64,000 bases of DNA. Origin: DYJE01 sp964637565 (GTDB taxonomy: Bacteria > Desulfobacterota > Desulfobacteria > Desulfobacterales > Desulfolunaceae). The notes below the pieces were generated by a model. It saw only the letters and a program-made list of their open reading frames with translations. It did no database searches and was not told where the DNA came from. This document shows, in pieces, positions 27,701 to 42,700 of the stretch (position 1 is the first letter of the stretch; every line of letters starts with the position of its first letter). Both the position numbers and the translations under genes were made by a program. Location of the stretch: assembly GCA_964637565.1 (NCBI GenBank), contig CAZWTY010000010.1, positions 1 through 64,000 of the forward strand, given 5' to 3'.

Positions 27701-30700
27701 GATCTTTTTCATTGAACTGGTAGAGGGTCTCGCCCACAAACGCCACCACCACACCGAACACTTTTTCCCGGATTTTCAGAGGCACCGCCATGGCGGAAAC
27801 GATCCGGTCGGGCAGCTGCCGTTTCCCCCCGCTGCAATCGGATATCAGCAGGGGCAGGGCGTCCACGACAATTTCAAGGACCAGGTTCTCGACGGATGGC
27901 TCCACGGCCTGGGACACCTCACCGCTTTTGGAGGCGAAGGTCACCTGAAACGGTCCGTCCTGGACTGAACTGACGATGAAAAGACGGGCCTCGTCGGCAT
28001 GGGTCACTTCCAGGGCCAGCCCCACGATCCGTGAAAAAAGCTCCCGGCTCGAATTCACTTTTTCGAAATCGTCCATGATCTTGTTCAGGTGGTTCAGCTC
28101 GTCGACCTTGCCCAAAAGCTCCCTGTTCAGGGCTTCGATGCGCTGCTTGCTGGCCAGTTCCTTTTTCAGGAGGATGTTGTCCACGAAAAGCTGGCGCTGC
28201 CGCAAGACACGCCGGACGCAGAGTTCCATCTGATCCAGGTTCACCGGCTTGATCAGGAAGTCCACCACGCCGTTCTTGAGGGTGTTGATGGTGTTTTCAA
28301 GAGAAGGATAGCCGGTCATCACGATGACGGGAATGGTCATGTCCTTTTCCCGGATATGCTCGGCCAGTTCGAGGCCGTCCATCCCGGGCATGTTGATATC
28401 GGTGAAGCAGCAGTCCACCTCATGGCTGGAAAGGACGTCAAGGGCTTCCCGGCCGTTTCCGGCCGTGATCACGCTGTAACCCTTCTGGGTGAAATATTCG
28501 CTGGCGACTTCGAGAATGCTTTCTTCGTCATCAACAAAAAGTATGGTCGTTTTTTCCGGGGTCATGGCGTTGGTCCGACAGGTTTATCATTTTCGGGAAC
28601 AAACTCAGAACAGCGAAAGTCCGCGTTCACGTTATACCCGGGAGGTCTTTTTCGTGATTGTTTCGTCAGAGGTTTTTATGTTCTATGGAACGGCCAAACA
28701 GGTTAACAAACGATGGTCTGGATGTTAAATCATTTTCCCCCATATTGCAAAAAGAAAGTGGATCGTCTAAAAGAAATCGAGGATTCAAGACCCTTGGCGT
28801 TCACCCTGACCATTTTTTCGAGGAGTTTTCGTGATTTCTGTCGTCCTTAACCGTTGCATCCATCTCAAGGGTCCTGGGAAGGAACTCGTCGACCACCTGA
28901 AAAAAAGCCTGACCCTTCCCAATCCGGTCTATTTGGAAAACGAAAAAAGGGGGCGGTGGAACAAAGGGGTTCCCAAATCCCTGGAATTCTATCAGGAAAC
29001 GGATCAGGGGCTTGAGATCCCGAGGGGCTGCATGCGCCAGCTGATCACCACACTCAAAGGATTCGACCTTCCCTTCGAGCTTGTGGACCGGAGGCGCCTT
29101 CTTCCCGAGGTGGACTTCCAGTTTTCAGGTGAGCTTAAACCCTACCAGGAAAAAGCCTGCCAGGCGATCCTGAAAAAACACTTCGCCGTGCTCACGGCCC
29201 CGACCGGATCGGGGAAAACGGTGATGATGCTTTCCATCGTGGCGCGAAGAAAGCAACCCACCCTCATCGTGGTCCACACCCGGGAGCTGGCTGCCCAGTG
29301 GAGCAGCCGCATCGAAACCTTTCTCGGTATACCCCCGGAAGACCAGGGGTTCATCGGGGGCGGGCGTTTCCGCCTTGGAGACAAAATTACCGTGGCCATG
29401 GTCCAGACCCTTTACAAACACACCATGGACGTGTCGCACCGGATCGGGAACCTGGTGGTCGACGAATGCCACAGAGCTCCGAGCCGGACTTTCCAGGAAG
29501 CCGTCGCCGCCTTCGATTCGTATTACATGACCGGCCTGTCCGCCACGCCGTTTCGAAGGGACCGCCTGTCCAAGTTGATTTTCTGGTTTCTGGGCGACCG
29601 CGCCCACGATGTGGACCAGAACGAACTTCAGCACCGGGGGGATATCCTGAAGGCCCAGGTGGTGTTCAGGCCCACGGACTTCAATTCCCCCACCGATCCC
29701 ACCAGCCAGTACGTTCAGCTGATGTCGGAGTTGATCAACGACATGGACCGGAACCGTTTGATCGCCGCAGACATCGCCAGGGAATCGGCAGGGCGGAACG
29801 GGGTCACCCTGGTTCTTTCCGACAGGAAAAGCCACTGCCGGACCCTCCGGGACCTGCTCAAAAACGAACACGGCCTGGAGGCCGACCTTCTCACCGGAGA
29901 CCTCAAGGAGCAGGAACGGCGGGATGTGCTCTCGCGGCTGGAAGACAACAGAATCTCCATCCTCATCGCCACCAGCCAGCTGCTTGGCGAAGGTTTCGAC
30001 TCGGACCGGCTCACCGATCTCTTCCTGGTCTATCCCATCCGGTTCAAAGGACGCCTGCTCCAGTACCTGGGCCGGATTCTCCGCCCGAGCCAGGGCAAAA
30101 CCGCCCGGGTGTTCGACTACGTGGACGTAAACATCGGCGTCCTCGAAGCCGCGGCCAGGGCCAGACACAGCGTGTACACCTCCTCCGGGTCCTGAAGTCC
30201 GCCCCTCATTCCTGTGTATCACCAGACATAAGCCGCACAAGTTACATGACGAATATTATTCTTAATATTTAATCAATTAACGCATCATATTCTTGACACA
30301 CTTTTTTTCTTTGTCTATGTTTGCAAAAAAAGAGGAAAAAGACGAATGATCGACGAAATCAGCATGAAAATCCTGCGGATTCTCCAGCAGAAAGCCAGGG
30401 TACCCAACGTGGAGGTGGCACGCCAGGTGGGCATGGCCCCGTCCGCCGTACTTGAGCGGATCAGGAAACTGGAAAAGCAGGGGTTGATCGACGGCTACGA
30501 AGTGATCCTGAACCCCCGCTGCTTCAACAGAAACCTGGTGGCTTTCGCCCACGTTTACATCGGAAAAAGCACCCAGGCTGAAGAAACGGGCCAGATTCTG
30601 GCTGAAATCCCGGAGGTCCAGGAACTCCACTACCTCAGTGGCCGGGACTGCTTTATCGTTAAAATCAGGGTTTCTGACAAAGAATCCCTTTTCGGAACCC

Positions 30701-33700
30701 TTTCAGGAAAAATCTCGTCCATCCCCTCGGTTGTCCGGACGGAAACGGGCGTGGTTCTCAAAACCTTCAAGGAAAGCTCCCAGATCCCCCTGGATTCCGT
30801 CGATATCCATGAAATCATCGAAAACCCTTTACATACCAAGGAGTCATGACCCATGCCACAATCCCAATCGTACCAGGAACGTCTGGCCCCAATCCTCAAG
30901 GACATCGCGGCCCATTACGGCACCCCTTTTCACATTTATGATGAAAAAGGCATCCGAGAAACCGGAAAAAACCTCATCGACGCGTTCAGCGGGGTGGATT
31001 CATTCCGTGAGTATTTCGCGGTCAAGGCCCTTCCCAATCCCTCGATCATGGCCATCATGCGGGACATGGGTTTCGGGTTCGACTGCAGTTCCGTCCCCGA
31101 ACTGATCCTGGCCCGGCAGATCGGCGCATCAGGGGAAGACCTGATGTTCACGTCGAACAACACCAGCCGGGAAGATTTTCTCGCGGCGGAAAAAGACGGG
31201 GGCGCGATCCTGAACCTGGACGACATCACCCTGATCGACAAGGTCCCGAACATGCCTGAGTTGATCTGCTTCCGGTACAATCCCGGCCCGAGACGCACGG
31301 GCAACGCCATTATCGGCAACCCCGTGGAAGCCAAATACGGGGTCAGCTACGACCAGCTCACCGAAGCCTACAGAAAAGCCAGAGAGCGGGGCGCCGTCCG
31401 TTTCGGCCTCCACACCATGCTGGCTTCCAACGAGCGGAACTACACCTACATGGTGGAAACAACCCGGATGATCCTGGACATGGTGGCCATGATCTCGGAA
31501 GAACTGGGAATCCGTTTCGAATTCGTGAATATCGGCGGAGGACTGGGGATCCCCTACAGACCCGAGGACCAGCCCCTGGACATCCGCACCATGGGCCTTG
31601 AGATCAGCGGGATCTTCCAGGCGTTCAAAGCGAGGCACGGTTACGCCCCGAGGCTCTGCCTTGAAAGCGGCCGTTACATGACTGGCCCCCATGGGGTTCT
31701 CGTCACCACGGCCATCAACCGCAAGGACATCTACCGGTCCTACATTGGCGTGGACGCCTGCATGTCCTCGCTCATGCGGCCCGGCATCTACGGAGCCTAC
31801 CACCACATCACCGTGCTCGGCAAAGAAAACGCCCCCCACGACACCGTGGTGGACGTGGTGGGATCCCTGTGCGAAAACAACGACAAATTCGCGGTTCAGC
31901 GGCCCCTTCCCCACATCGAGGACGGCGACCTGGTGCTGATCCACGACACAGGGGCCCACGGGCACGCCATGGGATTCAACTACAACGCCAAAATGAGGCC
32001 CAAGGAACTGCTTTTCAAGGAAGATGGACGCGTTGAACTGATCCGGAGGGAGGAAACCATGGAAGACTACTTCGCCACCCTTCGTTTCCCGGCCGATACC
32101 TTCAAGCCTGCCTGAAAGCGGTTTTCTTTCTGTTTCTGATTGGACAGACAAAAAAAGGGATGGTTAAAAAACCATCCCTTTTTCGTGCTGTGAATTGGCC
32201 CGGGCGAAACTAAGCGCTCCGGGCCAATTTTTTTGTTGTTATTTTGCTGCTCCCGGCATGGACCCGGCAGGCTCCACGGAGAACTCCGTGAGGTTGTCGC
32301 CCAGCCTGGTGAAAACCACCATGAACGGGATGGTCTGACCCGGCTTGACGTCGGCGTTGATCCCGTTGTCGCCCAGACGGTTCTGAATCCGTTTCATGAT
32401 CATGTTTTCAGCCATATTCACCAGCTCAGGTTCAGGAATCACGTTGCCGGCGTAGAAAAGCTTGGTCTGGCTGACACTGCCGCCTTTGCCGAAAAGCTTG
32501 CACACCAGGCTGATGGAGTTCCGGCTGTCGGGGTAATTGTTCCGGACAGAGCCCGAAATCACGAAAAGATCTCCCAGTTTCGTTCCGGGAATGATTTTGC
32601 CTGTGATCCCGGAAGTCTTGAGATTGTTCTTGCCCTGCACATCCTTGGCTTCCGGGGCGACAAACGTGCTGACCCCGGGTATCCCCATGGTGGAGATGCT
32701 TTCCCTCAGCTCTTCGAGAGGGGCGATGTTTACGGGGATGTCCACGCCGATGGCGCGTCCTATCGCGTTCTTGGACATGTAAAGGAGGAAAAGGACCACA
32801 AGAACGATGAGGGCGTACCCAGCATATGCCGCATAGTTCTTTCCGCGTCCAGGAGCCACGCGCCTGGGTTTCGCCGGGGTTTTCTTCTTCACCGCCGCCT
32901 TTTCTTTCACCTGGGCAGCCTGATCCACAGCCATGGCCCCGGCCATTTCCGCATCTTCTTCGTCTTCCTCATCAAGTTCGAGCACGGCCCTGTCTTGGTC
33001 GTCTTCGTCACCGAGATCCAGTTCCAGCTCAATGTCCGGGTCTTCCTCGTCGCCGATTCTGGCATACTTGCCATCTCCAGCGCCTTCCATCTCCAGTTCG
33101 AGCTCGAGATCGGAATCCCCATCCCCTTCAAACTCCAGCTCTCCGCTTTCAGCGTCGTCATCGAGGTCCAGCATGGCTTCCACGTCCGAGAAATCCAGGT
33201 CTTCTTCATGGCCTTCCATGACGAGCTCATCGGAATCTTTTCCGCCCTGGTCGATGGATGCGTCAAGTTCAAGGTCCAGATCTTCCACAACTCCGGATTT
33301 CGTCTCACTATCGGCTTTTTCAAGGTCGTCGAGCAGATCCTCAAGATCCGAGAAATCCAGCTCCTCTTCATCCTCATCGGTGGTCAGGGAGGACGTCACA
33401 GCCTCGGCTTCACCCTCAAGATCCAGATCGAGCTCGAGTTCAAGATCCTCGTCCACAGAAGGTCTATCCGCTTCCTCTTCAGGTTCGGAATCGAGTATTT
33501 TCGACAGGCTTGAAAAATCCAGTTCCTCATCTTCAGCCGGTGTTTCTTTCTGGCCTTTAACAGCGACCTTATCTTCGTCGGCTTCCAGTTCGAACTCGGA
33601 AAAGTCCAGCTCGTCCTCATCCATCAGGACCGTTTCAGGCTCACCCTCGTCAAGACCAAGATCCAGTTCATCGATGGCGGCCGGTTCATCCAGCGCCCCG

Positions 33701-36700
33701 TCCAGTTCGCGTTCAAGATCCGAGAAATCCAGCTCGTCATCGACCAGTGCCGCTTCTTCAGACATCTCCTCGATCTGGACTTTTTCCTCAATGCCGAAGT
33801 CCTCTTCCGGAAGCGGCGGGGGAGTGGCCTTGTCTTCCGTTCCCAGATCCTCATCGAAAAGATCGAGCTGCAGATCTTCGACCACCATGGTGTCGGCCGC
33901 GTCTGTTTCATCCCGGGTCATGGAAACGCCGATGACTTCCGTGTCCTTGGTATCTGCGTCGAGTTCAAGTTCGAGATCCGAGAAATCGAGCTCCTCTTCC
34001 TCGCTTGAGTCGAGCTGAAGATCCAGTTCCTCTTCGGCCACGTCACCGAAATCGGAACCCATGTCATCGCCGTCCAGGTCAAGGGAAAGCTCTTCCTCTC
34101 TTTCACTGACATCCTTGATCGGAGCGGAGTCTTCTTCAAGATCGACTTCAAAATCCGCGAAATCGAGAATATCCTCGCCTTCTTCACCGGCTGGCGTTTC
34201 AGAAAGTGCGGCCTCGACAACGGCCGGCTCGGCGACGGTCTCAACGACAGGTTCCGGGATGACCACGGGCGGCGTTTCCGTTTTTGCTTCAGGCATGGCC
34301 GCGGCTTTTGGAGCGATATCCACGCGGGGCGTTTCCGGTGTGACTCCCAGTTCGTCATCGGTAAATTCCAGATCTTTTTCGTCGATGGCGGCAACGGCCT
34401 TGGTCAGATCGGGATCATCTTCAAAATCGTAGGAACTGGCCGCGGGCGCTTCCTTTAAAGTCTCGGGTTTCACCGGATAGGCGACAAACACGTGTTTGCA
34501 GTTCGAACATCTCACCTTAGAACCGCTTGGTTTGACCAAGCTGTCATCCAGAATAAAACTGGAATCGCACTCCCCACAGGTAATGATCATTGTCCATCCT
34601 CATTCAATTATAATTTCAGATGATATATGGCCGGAAGGTTCCTGTAGTTCTCGTCGTGATCCAGTCCATACCCCACGAGAAAACCCTCGGACACCTCATG
34701 ACAGGCGTAATCCACCACCACATCCAGTTCACGTCGTTCCTTCTTGTCGATCAGCGAACAGACTTTCAGCGTCCTCGGGCCAAAGGCTTTCAGGTAATCG
34801 ATAGCAAAACGCAACGTCCGGCCCGTGTCCACGATGTCTTCGACAATCAGAACGTCTTTTCCTTTAATATCAACATCAAGCTCTTTTGTAACGGTAATTT
34901 TTCCTGAAGACTCGGTCTCGGATCCATAGCTGGAAACACCGATAAACCCGATCTGCGAGGGTATGTCAAGACAGCGGGCAAGATCCGCCACAAACATGAA
35001 TGCCCCCTTGAGAGCTCCGACAAGCACCAGGTTCCCCTCCCTGTAGTCACCGGATATTCTCAGGGCCATGCGGGAAACGATCCTCCCGATGTCCTCGCCT
35101 GATAGAATCTCTGTCAATTCGGGCATACTGTATCCATTTGACGGTCGAACAGCCACCACGGCTCCCGGCGGTCCGGAAGACCTCGTCCGGCACCGGACGC
35201 CCCCAGGTCCCTGCCCTAGACAGGAGTCATGGTTACACTCTGGAATGACTATAATGCAGATCTCTTCACGGATTGTAAAGAAACAATACGTAAAGGGGTA
35301 TCTTGAAAACGCTTTCTTGTCAATGATTTTGAGCCATTAGAGCCCGGCCTGAGCCATTTTTTCTGCGATTTTCCTCTGTTGCTCGCTGAGTTCTTTGGGA
35401 AGACTCAAGAGAATATGCACATACAGATCCCCTTGGCCGGTGCCTTTCATGTGGGGAAGCCCCTGTCCCGGAATCCTCATCTTTGTCTTGTGCTGGGTTC
35501 CTGGCGGGATCTTGAGGCTGAGCTCTTTACCCGTAATTGTCGGCACGGAAACGGTTGTTCCGAGCAGGGCTTCGGAAAGGCGGATGACTTTGTTGACATT
35601 GAGGTCGTGGCCTTCCACAAAAAAAACAGGATCCGGAAGCACTTTGGACTTAATAAAAAGGTCGCCGGCAGGACCGCCAAAAGGACTGGGCTCTCCTTTT
35701 CCCTGGAGCCTGATTTTTTTCCCTTCCACCATGCCTTTGGGAATCTTCACACTGACCTGGCCGCCTGCGCCCTGGTGCTGGAGCACGATGGTCCTGGTCA
35801 CGCCCTCGGCGATTTCACGGAGCGTCAGAGGAAGTTCGTACACAAGATCCGAACCTTTCACGGCCTGGGGCTGCCGTGAAAAACCGCTGCTGTGGCGCCT
35901 GCCGCCGGAAAAACCGCCGAATCCCCCGAAACCGAAGCCACGGAGGATGTCCTCGAAATCGAAATTCCTGAAAATATCCTCCTGGCTGTACTTCTGCTTG
36001 AAGCCGGAAGAACCGAAGGTGTCGTACTCTTTTCTTTTTTCCGGGTCGCTGAGTACGGCGTAGGCTTCGCTGATCTGTTTGAATTTCTCCTCAGAAGCCT
36101 TGTCCCCCTTTGTCTTGTCCGGATGATACTTCATGGCGAGCTTCCGGTACTTCTTCTTGATTTCTTCCGCGCTCGCGTTTTTCTCAACACCGAGTATCTT
36201 GTAATAATCTGCGTCAGACATACTTCCAATTCCTTCCTGCATGTTTTTCGATCAGAACGGTTTCGAACCCGCGGAATATCTCTTCATTTCCTGTTTCATT
36301 TCCAAGAGAATAATTCTTTCGAAAAAAGGTGTCAAGACGAGGGCGGCCGTCACCTGTCAAGTCGACGGCCGCCCCGTGTCGCCGGGGCTTTCATCGTGAT
36401 GGGCTCCACCTGCGCCGCGCCATTTCTTCAGGCTGACCATCAACACGGAAATCGCCGAAGGTGTCATGCCGTCCATCCGTGACGCCTGGCCCAGGGACTC
36501 GGGCCTCACCTTCACGAGCTTCTCCTTCATTTCATTGGAAAGGCCATGGGCCGAACCGTAATCGAAATCCCCTGGGATTTTGATCTTTTCCAGGCTTCTG
36601 AATTTGGCGATTTCCGAATGCTGCCTTTCAATGTAGCCCTCGTACTTCACCTCGATTTCCACCTGTTCCGCCGTCCGGTCGTCAACAGGTTCGGGAGACG

Positions 36701-39700
36701 GGGCGAAAACCTTGACCGCGTTGTAGTCCAGTTCGGCCCGTTTGAGAAGCTGGTCCAGGTGAACGCCCTGGGACAGGGCCGCAGACCCTTTTTCCTTCAG
36801 ATACGCATTCACCGCGTCGAGGGGCCGGATCACCGTGCGCCGGACCCGTTCGATCTCCCTTGCGATGCTTTGTTTTCTGTCCCTGACCTCCCGGACCCTG
36901 TCAGCATCCACCAGCCCCAGTTCATGGGCGATCTCGCTCAACCTGAGATCGGCGTTGTCTTCCCTCATCACCAGGCGGTACTCGGCCCTTGAGGTGAACA
37001 TCCGGTAGGGTTCGTTCGTTCCGCGGGTCACCAGGTCGTCCACGAGCACGGCGATGTAGGCCTGGGAACGGTCAAGGACGAAGGGGGGGCGCCCCTGGAC
37101 CGCCGAGGCCGCATTGATGCCGGTCCAGATACCCTGGGCCGCGGCCTCCTCGTAACCCGATGTCCCGTTGATCTGGCCGGCCATGTAAAGGCCCCGGACC
37201 CTTTTGGTTTCCAGGGTGGGTTTCAGTTGAAGGGGATTGACGTAATCGTATTCGATGGCGTAGGCCGGACGCATGATTTCAGCTTGTTCCAGGCCTTCCA
37301 CGGACCGGACGAACTCGATCTGCACATCCAGAGGCAGGCTGTTTCCCAGCCCGCTGGCGTAAATCTCGTCGCTTTCCACACCTTCGGGCTCAAGGATCAC
37401 ATGATGGGATTCCCGTTGGGGGAATTTCACCGCCTTGTCTTCGAAAGACGGGCAGTAGCGGGCCGAAATCCCCTTGATCGTTCCGCAGTAGAGGGGAGAC
37501 CGGTGGAGGTTGTCCATCACGATCTTCCGGCTCCGGCTGTTGGTATGGCCGATGTAGCTGGGAAGCTGAAGGTTTCTGACCTCGGTGGTGGTAAAGGAAA
37601 AAGGCCGGGGATCTTCGTCGGAGCCGTGTTTGATAAACTTTGAAAAATCGATGGTGTGGCGATGCAGACGGGGCGGTGTTCCCGTCTTCATGCGCCCCAG
37701 TTCGAACCCCAGGTCCCTGAGGCAGTCCGCCAGGGCGTAGGCGGCGAATTCGCCGGCCCTGCCCGCCTTGATACTCCGGGGGCCGATATGGACCAGACCG
37801 CTCAAAAAAGTGCCGGTGGTGAGGATCACCTTGTCCGCCTGATAGCCGTAACCCGTGAAATCCACAATGCCCTTCACTTCGCCGTCTTCGACCACGAGAG
37901 ACTCCACCAGGGTCTGTTTGACGTCCAGGTTCGGCTGGTTTTCCAGAACGGATTTCATGGCCTTGTGGTACAGGTTCTTGTCATTCTGGGTCCGTGTGGA
38001 ATGGACGGCCGGCCCTTTCCGGGTGTTCAGGGTCTTGTACTGGATGGCCGACCTGTCTGAAATCCTGGCCATTTCCCCGCCCAGGGCGTCGATTTCCCTG
38101 ACAAGCTGGCCCTTGGCCGTGCCCCCGATGGACGGACTGCAAGGCATGGCAGCGGTCTTGTCCAGATCGATGGCCATCAGAAGCACCGAACACCCCATGC
38201 GGGCCGCGGCGAGGGCCGCTTCGCATCCCGCGTGCCCTGCGCCCACCACAATCACCTCGTATTTTTTTCCGTAATAGAACATCGCGCCTTTTACCGTGTT
38301 TTCGTCAGCCCAATCATCCAATTTCCCCGGCTTGAATTCGTCCCGGATGAATGATACATTCCAAAGTCGCCCAGTATAAGCGAGGGTGAAACGTTGGTCA
38401 ACATCTGGATAAGCATGAAACGTAAAAGATACAATGATTTGAACAGCCATCTCCGAAGCATTTTCGGAGAAAGGGTACAGAAGCTCACCGTGGACGCCGG
38501 GTTTTCATGTCCGAATCGTGACGGCTCCCTTTCCTACGGGGGCTGCATCTATTGCAGTGAAAAGGGCTCGGGCACCGGGGCCCACGCCCTGGGTCTGTCC
38601 ATCAGAGAACAGATCGAACGTAGCAAACCCGGCCTGATCCGCCGGTACAAATCCACGAAATTCATGGTTTACTTCCAGTCGTTTTCCAACACCTATGCCC
38701 CTCTCGCCACCCTGAAATCCGTGTACGACGAAGCCCTGTCCTTTGACGACGTGGTGGCCCTGTCCATCGGAACCCGGCCGGACTGCGTGGATGCACCTGT
38801 GCTGGACATTCTTGGAGAATACGCGAAAAAACGGCTGATCTGGGTGGAGTACGGACTCCAGAGCGTTCACGACACCACCCTCACCACCATCAACCGGGGC
38901 CACGACTTCGCCTGTTTCAAGGAAGCCGTCAGACAGACCAGAGCCCGGGGCATCAGAGTCTGTGCCCACATCATCCTGGGGCTGCCCGGAGAAACCCGGG
39001 ACATGATGCTGGAAAGCGCCGGCGTTCTCTCGGACCTCGGCGTAGACGGCGTCAAGATCCACCTCCTCTACGTGGTGAAAGGAACGGTTCTTGCGACCAT
39101 GTACGAAAACAGGGAGTTCCGCTGCCTCGAACGGGAGGAATACGCGGAACTGGTCTGTGACTATCTGGAACGCCTCGACCCGTCCATGGTGATCCACCGC
39201 ATCACGGGAGATCCCCACCCCGACGAACTGGTCGCCCCCTTTTGGCCTTTGAAAAAAACAGACACCACCAATCTGATCCATCGTATCCTTGAAGCGCGAA
39301 ACTCGTTTCAGGGCCGGCTGTTCCAGACCCCGCCCTCTTCCCTGCTCTCCGTCCCGTTCGACCAGCCCGAATACCTGTAGGGCCCCACACTTCCCCATCG
39401 GGTGTGCCGTGTCCAGTCTTTCCGTCGTTCCAGGGGAGACCGCCTTTCCACTTTTTTTTTCCGTTTGTCGTAGCCCATCGGCATGACGTTGTACAAAGCG
39501 CGTCTGTCATCTTCAAAGCGCCGGTCGAAGCCACTGCGCAGACCCGTGCAATCTTCTTCCATGGCATCCTCCTTTCATCGTGTTTATCGTGTTGCCCGGA
39601 ACTCAGGCAATGGGCTCCGGACGCTCCCGACTCAAAGGGCGTGAAAAACAATGTGCGATGTCATGTCAGAAAAGGAGGCTGAAGAAATAATGGTCATGAA

Positions 39701-42700
39701 ACGGTCGGGTTCTGTCATGTGAATTTTTGGTATATCATACCACGGGTCTGGGAAAAAATGCAAAGCATCAACGTTGATTTTTGACAGACCTCTGTTATAA
39801 TAACCTGACTTGTTCTCGTTATCTTGAAATTCAAATCACTGTCCGTTGACTACAAACAGCAAAAACGAGGTTGTTTTGGGAAAAAAAGCACTTCTTCTGG
39901 GAGCTGGCGGTCCTTTGGGAGGCCTCGAGGCCGGCGCGCTCATCGCCCTGGACGAGATGGGCGTGGAATTTGACATCATCTCCGGCGCATGCATCGGCTC
40001 GGTCCTGACCCTCACCTACACCAGCCCGGCCCGTGGCATGACCGGCCGGGAGGCCCTCGAAATGTGGTGTAACGCCTCGGGTCTTTCCGACCTGATCTAC
40101 CATTCGGTCTGCCCGTCCAACTACAAGGTGTTCCAGAAAAACGGCCGTTTCATGAATCCGTTTTCCGACACATGGATCAAGGCGATGACTGCGGCGAACC
40201 CTTTTTTCAGCCTGAACCCTGAAAACGAGATCGTCCGGTTTTTCAACGACATGTATCTCTTCTTCCTGACCTCCATGACCCCGGGATTTCTTTTCCCAGA
40301 CCAGACCTCCATCAGCCGGATCGCCCCTTTCCTCGAAGGCTTTATCGATTTCGACAACATCGCCAGCGTGGACAAAGATGTCTACATCAACGCCCTGAAC
40401 GTCACGGACCAGAACATCGAGATTTTCGACAAACACGAAATCACCATGCAGCACCTCATCGCAGGTTCCTCCCTGTTTTTCATCTGTCCCCAGCAGGAGA
40501 TCGGAGGAAAATGGTACGGGGAAGGCTCCTACATCGACAGCCTGAACTACAAGGGCCTCATGGAATCACGGCGACGCCTCACCGGAACGGGCGAAGACGA
40601 CATCGAGACCCTGGTGGTGATGAACATCCTCAACAAGAAGGCCCTCATAAGGAACCCGACCAGCCTGTATGACGCCTACAACCTTTCCATCATGCTGCCC
40701 TTCATCACCATCGCGGAAGATGACACAAAACTTTTCGAAGCCAAACACAAAGGAGAGAAAAACCTCCTGAAAGTGGGCTTCGCAATTCCCGAAGACCACG
40801 CCCCCTTCGTCATGGACTGGAGCGCGTCGAACTTCAAACGACTTCGCGATATCGGATACGAAGCCGGAATGAAATTCTATAAAGAAAACAAAGCCTTGCT
40901 CATATAACCAAGGAGACGCCATGGAATGGAGTAAATCCATCCTGATTCTTTTTTTCGTTGTTCTGCTGCAGTGTGGAAGCGCTGGCGCAACAACCCTGAG
41001 GCTGGGCTACATCGAGTTCCCCCCCTACACGTACACCAACGATAAAGGCGTCCCCTCGGGAATTCTGATCGATCTTGCGAAACAGGTGTACCCCGAGGCC
41101 GGTTTGAGTTTTGTCGCCACGTCCTATCCGGTCAGGCGCCTTGCCAGTTACATCGGATCGGGGGACCTGGATATCTGGATGGGCCTCAAGACCCTTCCCG
41201 AGTTCGAAGGAAAATCCTATGTGGGCCGGTCCGTCATTGCGGAACTCGTTCTGAGGGCCTACGCCCGGGGAAAAAAACCGGCCATTTCCAAAAAAGAGGA
41301 TCTTTCGGGGAAATCCATCATCATTATGAGAGGATACAGCTACGGGGGCTGGATAAACTACATCGACGATCCAAAGAACCGGGTGGACCACATCAAGGCC
41401 AACAAACACGAGGCGGCTTTCAACATGCTTCTCGCCGGAAGAGCCGACTATGTCCTGGATTACAAGGACCCGTCGGAAAAAGCCCTCCAGAAAATCAGAA
41501 TCCCCGATCTCACCTATAACCAGATCTCGGCGTTCCCATGCTATTTCGTGGTTTCAAAAAAACACCCTGAAGGCAGGGAGATCGTAGAAAGGCTGGACAG
41601 GGCTTTTGAGAAATTGAAGAAAAAAGGGGTTCTGCCCTGATACGACACACGGCGTTCCGATGATCCTGCCGGAACCTCGTCCGTGGGGCCGTCCATGTTC
41701 ATCGGGCCTCCGACATCTACAACACCGCAACGGACAATGACTGCATGCTGACCGCTGAAAAGCCGGAAACTTCCCTATCGCCACCCCCTGTGGAAAAAAG
41801 TCGGTCCATCGCCTTTCTCCTCACCACCTCCATCATCCTCACGGTGGCCTGTGTATCCGCCATATCCATCTTCATCGGCTACCTCGACGCGAAAAAAAAA
41901 GCGGGATATGAACTCGAGCGCACCGTGGAACGAAACATCCGGGCCATGGTGGATATCCTCCAGGTCCCCCTGTGGACCTACGACCAGGAGACCATCGAAG
42001 ATATCGGAAACCTTTACGCAGGCAACGAGGACATCGTCTTTCTCACCATCATCGATTCCTTGGGCCAGCCCTTGTTCAAAACCCGGAAGGAAGAGGAAGA
42101 CAGACCCGTGGTGAAAACCCGGGAGGTCCGGTTCGAGGGCAGGGTCGCGGGAACCGTGGAAATGGGTTTGTCCCCCCGGAAATACAAGGAAGCCATCCGC
42201 CAGCTCCTGTGGTCGGGAATCATGACCATGGTGATCAACCTGTCCGTGTTGATCCTGATCACCGGATTTCTCCTCCGGCTTTTCCTGAAAAACCCCCTGA
42301 CCATTCTGAGCAGTATCGTCAATTCATACGCGTCCGGGAACTACGCCAACCCCGGAATCCGTCTTCCCTACACCGAGTTCCAGCCCGTGGTGGACGTGAT
42401 CCGGTCCATGGGCAGCAAGATTCTCCTCCAGATCGGAGAACTCAAACAGGCGGAACAGAAATTCCGGAGTATCTTCGAAAACGCCATGGAAGGCATTTTC
42501 CAGATTTCCACCGAGGGACAGATTCTCAGCGCCAACCCCGCCATGGCCCGGCTCATGGGCTACGACTCACCCGAAGAGATGATGGCCCTTGTCACCCATG
42601 TGGAGTCTCAGTGTTTCGTCGTTCCGGAAGATTTTCAAAGAATCTCCGAAGCCCTGGAAAATTTCGGTGTGATCAGGGATTTCGTGGTCAGGGGCCTCAA